7,219 bases of DNA from Gammaproteobacteria bacterium (GTDB taxonomy: Bacteria > Pseudomonadota > Gammaproteobacteria > Pseudomonadales > Azotimanducaceae_A). The position numbers and the translations under genes are program-made. Below the pieces are notes generated by a model that did no database searches, had not been told where the DNA came from, and was given only the letters and a program-made list of their open reading frames with translations. Positions 6,181 to 7,219 of this stretch are shown in pieces (the stretch's first letter is position 1; each line of letters starts with the position of its first letter). Location: NCBI GenBank assembly GCA_028819775.1, contig JAPPKV010000194.1, positions 1-7,219 on the forward strand, given 5' to 3'.

Positions 6181-7032
6181 GTGCTGTTCGCCGTGGGCAC
6201 TTCGCTGACTGCGACGCCCTATGGCCAGCGCTTCTCGCGGGATAAGTTCCTCATCCACTCCGTCATCGCCGACGAGGAGATCAACAAGGACACCGTGGCC
6301 GACATCGGCCTAGTGGGCGACGCCAAGCTCACCCTCGAAGCCATGATCGACGCCGTCAAGGGCCTGATCGACGAGTCGGGCCGCGACACCGGTGCCAAGG
6401 CCCGCGTCAAGGCGGCCCGCAAGGCCTGGCTGGCCCAGTGGCACCCGTACCTCACCAACGACGACGGCCCGCTCTCGCCGTATCGGGTGATCCACGAGAT
6501 GAACCAGGTGCTCGACGGCGAAACGAGCGTCGTCACCCACGACGCGGGCGCGCCCAGGGACCAGATCGTGCCGTTCTACACGGCCACCACGCCGCACAGC
6601 TACGTGGGCTGGGGCAAGACCACGCATCTCGGCTTCTCCATACCGTTGATGATCGGTGCGAAGATGGCGGCGCCGGAGCGCATGTGCGTCAACCTCATGG
6701 GAGACGGCGCGTTCGGCATGTCGGGTCTCGACATCGAAACCTCGGCCCGGGCCGGCATCCCGATCACGACCATCGTTCTCAACAACGGCATCATGGCGAC
6801 CTACCCTGGCGGCTTCCCCACGGCCCGGGAGCAGTTCGGCGTCTCGCACATGCAGGGCGACTACGCGGACCTCGCGAAAGCCATGGGCGCGGAGGGTATT
6901 CACGTTGCCGAGGCGGCGGAGATGGCGCCGGCCTTGGAGAGCGCCAAGCGTTTGAATGCCGACGGCAAGACGGTCCTGATCGACGTCAAGACGCGGGCGG
7001 AGAACTCGAGAGCGCCGGCGCGGTTCGCGTAG
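6181..7032 (+). CDS. 5'-truncated thiamine-diphosphate-dependent enzyme (acetolactate-synthase-like)
   Basis: The frame (open from about 6169, nearest start GTG at 6181) encodes 283 residues of the C-terminal part of a thiamine-diphosphate enzyme of the acetolactate synthase superfamily. It starts in the end of the middle domain (DVLFAVGTSLTATPYGQRF), then has the C-terminal cofactor domain: VTHDAGAPRDQIVPFY, YVGWGKTTHLGFSIPLMIGA, and the diphosphate/metal motif GDG (174-176) followed 24 residues later by NN (LNNG). It ends at TAG 7030-7032. Complete family members have about 550 residues, so the N-terminal domain that supplies the catalytic glutamate is missing. The fragment should be inactive alone. 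The substrate cannot be told; other branches (oxalyl-CoA decarboxylase, benzoylformate-type enzymes) are possible. It starts abruptly at the junction near 6166, has no ribosome binding site, and is otherwise undamaged. Confidence 0.78.
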   Translation: MLFAVGTSLTATPYGQRFSRDKFLIHSVIADEEINKDTVADIGLVGDAKLTLEAMIDAVKGLIDESGRDTGAKARVKAARKAWLAQWHPYLTNDDGPLSPYRVIHEMNQVLDGETSVVTHDAGAPRDQIVPFYTATTPHSYVGWGKTTHLGFSIPLMIGAKMAAPERMCVNLMGDGAFGMSGLDIETSARAGIPITTIVLNNGIMATYPGGFPTAREQFGVSHMQGDYADLAKAMGAEGIHVAEAAEMAPALESAKRLNADGKTVLIDVKTRAENSRAPARFA

Positions 7033-7043
7033 GGGCGACGGCC

Positions 7044-7219
7044 TCACCCGATACCGAGTACGCGACAACGGCCGAACTGGCGGAAATGACGGTCGAAACT
7101 GAAGGCGGTTTCCACCCCTCGTGCTTCGATGACCGCGAACGAGAGCGCATCGCACAGACTCCAGTCCTTGTCGTCGTAGTTGGCCAGCAGTTCCCTTGCA
7201 CGTCGTTCTTCCCGAGGCG
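7044..7219 (-). CDS. C-terminal end of a VapC-like PIN-domain ribonuclease (runs off the window)
   Basis: Fifty-seven residues are visible, starting in the middle of the gene at the window edge and ending at TGA 7046-7044. They read PREERRARELLANYDDKDWS, then LCDALSFAVIEARGVETAFS, then FDRHFRQFGRCRVLGIG. The order D-x-D-W-S-L-x-D-A-x-S followed by A-F-S-F-D-R-H-F is typical of the end of VapC toxins, where the aspartates at DALSF and FDRHF complete the four-acid metal site of the PIN fold. VapC cleaves RNA and is normally paired with a VapB antitoxin gene just upstream, which would lie outside this window. It converges with the thiamine-diphosphate gene, with 11 bases between their stops. The reading frame is intact as far as it can be seen. 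Confidence 0.8.
   Translation of the reverse strand, partial: PREERRARELLANYDDKDWSLCDALSFAVIEARGVETAFSFDRHFRQFGRCRVLGIG

Noticed and set aside
6310..7155. Minus-strand open frame of 281 codons opposite the thiamine-diphosphate enzyme
   Set aside because: It is Arg-rich antisense shadow. The plus strand carries the GDG...NN cofactor motif.

Overview
This is a GC-rich window (about 60% G+C by eye) with the codon use of a high-GC bacterium. I cannot name the organism. A pseudomonadota-like or similar environmental bacterium would fit. There are no rRNA or tRNA genes and no CRISPR array. The content is accessory: remnants of an IS21-type element, a primase-like protein, a compact operon of unknown function with a HicA-like gene, the decayed end of a type III restriction subunit, a broken AlbA_2-type protein, a truncated thiamine-diphosphate enzyme and the end of a VapC-like toxin. 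It looks like a rearranged defence or mobile-element island in which several genes are broken.

Left part (1-1950), minus strand. Positions 1-337 hold no convincing gene but do hold a cluster of TGTCA(A) motifs that may be a transposon end. A small lipoprotein gene (338-709) follows a Toprim/primase-like reading frame (757-1497, open to 1626 but without a normal start). Next to that frame lies the N-terminal part of an IS21-family helper ATPase IstB (1640-1948), with two compensating frameshifts.

Centre (1950-4321), plus strand. A consensus TATAAT lies just outside the IstB remnant. It precedes three tightly packed genes: a 353-residue protein whose last 65 or so residues look HicB-like, a 93-residue HicA-like protein overlapping it by ATGA, and a 300- to 356-residue protein of unknown function with strongly patterned blocks and a possible HNH-like arrangement. 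All three are open and show no decay, unlike their surroundings. This operon is the best candidate in the window for an undescribed system.

Right part (4380-7219). On the minus strand, the C-terminal part of a type III restriction Res subunit (4961-6166) is followed after 12 bases by an AlbA_2-domain protein (4380-4948). Res has an in-frame TAG exactly where the catalytic lysine codon of its nuclease motif should be, and the AlbA_2 gene has two frameshifts. Res lacks its helicase half. Near 6166 it meets, head to head, a plus-strand thiamine-diphosphate enzyme fragment (to 7032) that also lacks its N-terminal half. This is the mark of a rearrangement breakpoint. The VapC-like end (7044-7219, minus) converges on that fragment and runs out of the window.

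All family names come from recognising sequence patterns by eye. No database search was run.
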